Positions 50,306 through 50,659 of a DNA stretch of 50,659 bases are shown here, piece by piece. The translations under genes were made by a program, and so were the position numbers. The stretch is from Paenibacillus tianmuensis (GTDB taxonomy: Bacteria > Bacillota > Bacilli > Paenibacillales > NBRC-103111): the NCBI RefSeq assembly GCF_900100345.1, contig NZ_FMTT01000005.1, positions 1 through 50,659 on the forward strand. The letters run 5' to 3'. The stretch's first letter is position 1. Each line of letters begins with the position of its first letter. The notes beneath the pieces are model-generated. The model searched no databases and had not been told where the DNA came from. It was given only the letters and a program-made list of their open reading frames with translations.

Positions 50306-50411
50306 TTGAACACTCCCACCACCTGCGCTAATGGCGTTGAGGTGGGGGATTCTTGCGAACAGAGAAGCATCCTTCTCTTCTTGAGCAAGCGATCCCTGCG
50401 GTTCCCGCAGT
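50306..50411 (-). mobile_element. IS200/IS605-family right end and omega-RNA region
   Basis: The 106 bases after the tnpB stop, ending at TTCAA on the minus strand, carry the same hairpin as bases 1-95. The last part of tnpB and this right end usually encode the omega RNA that guides TnpB. The RNA boundaries cannot be read from sequence alone. Confidence 0.8.
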
Positions 50412-50659
50412 TCAGTTGGTCTTCGCCAACAAACGCAGTCCTTCTTGCAAGATGTTCATGCTGGCATTGTGGTCACGGTCACGGTGCGTCCCGCATCCTG
50501 AACAGGTCCACGCTCGCAAGTTTAGATTTTTCACTTCGGGGTTACGCGATTGGCATACATGACAAAGTTGACTGCTTGGATAGTTTTTGGCGACCATGCT
50601 GATCGTGCGACCATACCACGTTGCTTTATATTCCAGCATCGTGCGAAGGGTTGACCAGC
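50412..50659 (-). CDS. tnpB: TnpB RNA-guided nuclease, C-terminal part (cut by the window edge)
   Basis: The frame stays open to the right window edge, so only the last about 82 residues are present. It has [20 protein letters not shown], the zinc-finger CHVC...CSGC, and the final RuvC Asp in [18 protein letters not shown], all as in active TnpB. No stop or frameshift is seen in this part. Whether a TnpA transposase is present cannot be told. Confidence 0.88.
   Translation of the reverse strand, partial: WSTLRTMLEYKATWYGRTISMVAKNYPSSQLCHVCQSRNPEVKNLNLRAWTCSGCGTHRDRDHNASMNILQEGLRLLAKTN

Noticed and set aside
1..50659. CRISPR array, prophage or integrated plasmid
   Set aside because: No regularly spaced repeats, no phage structural, integrase or replication genes were seen. 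The only mobile sequences are the edge IS elements.

Overview
The window looks like a piece of a Paenibacillaceae chromosome (Paenibacillus or a close relative). The grounds are a gerP spore-germination cluster, an Fnr with a C-terminal cysteine cluster, Bacillus-type genes (asnS-dnaD, speA, yutG-, yfhH-, yktB-, yrzB- and yuiD-like), strong GGAGG ribosome binding sites and Firmicute-type tRNAs. Genus is inferred from gene content alone. Both ends lie in the same kind of IS200/IS605-family TnpB element: bases 1-95 and 50306-50400 are inverted near-identical copies (one mismatch) of its right end, and the C-terminus of TnpB is visible at the right edge. The window is therefore bracketed by inverted copies of a mobile element, or is a contig that stopped at them.

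Layout. 0.3-7.3 kb is metabolic and housekeeping: leuCD, a 3-hydroxyacyl-CoA dehydrogenase translationally coupled to ackA, and asnS-dnaD. 7.5-25.7 kb is the most distinctive region. Its first half is a MacAB-like ABC exporter with two ATPases (one carrying an AbrB-like C-terminal domain), a lipoprotein adaptor and a 965-aa FtsX-type permease, followed by a tandem duplication of an orphan solute-binding lipoprotein (with a truncated remnant of a third copy in front) and a 736-aa secreted protein of repeated beta-sandwich-like modules. Its second half is a GbsR/MarR-type regulator, an RND transporter, its lipoprotein adaptor and a 592-aa secreted protein with the same kind of module. I read this as a composite envelope export or remodelling locus with dedicated extracellular proteins.

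25.8-33.3 kb holds a yutG-like gene, tRNA genes (fMet, probable Ile2 with CAT, Leu, and later two Val-GAC), a spore section (a GerPA/PF-family gene, an Hsp20-like coat-type gene and gerPABCDE, three transcription units that each have a CATATACT box typical of sigma-K promoters), and small genes including a probable two-gene SOS unit with two LexA-like boxes. 33.5-43 kb holds a methyltransferase-like gene, a PilZ protein, Fnr with a shared FNR-site region towards a divergent MobA-like gene, a YuiD-like PAP2 protein, a membrane GGDEF-histidine kinase fusion, a metallo-beta-lactamase-fold protein, another LexA-like-box gene, and small conserved proteins. 43-50.2 kb holds a HAD phosphatase, arginine decarboxylase, an MFS exporter, a TetR-acetyltransferase pair, a universal stress protein, an SPW membrane protein and a YktB-like protein.

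All functional names are by recognition of motifs and overall protein character; no search was run. Promoters and operators are by eye.
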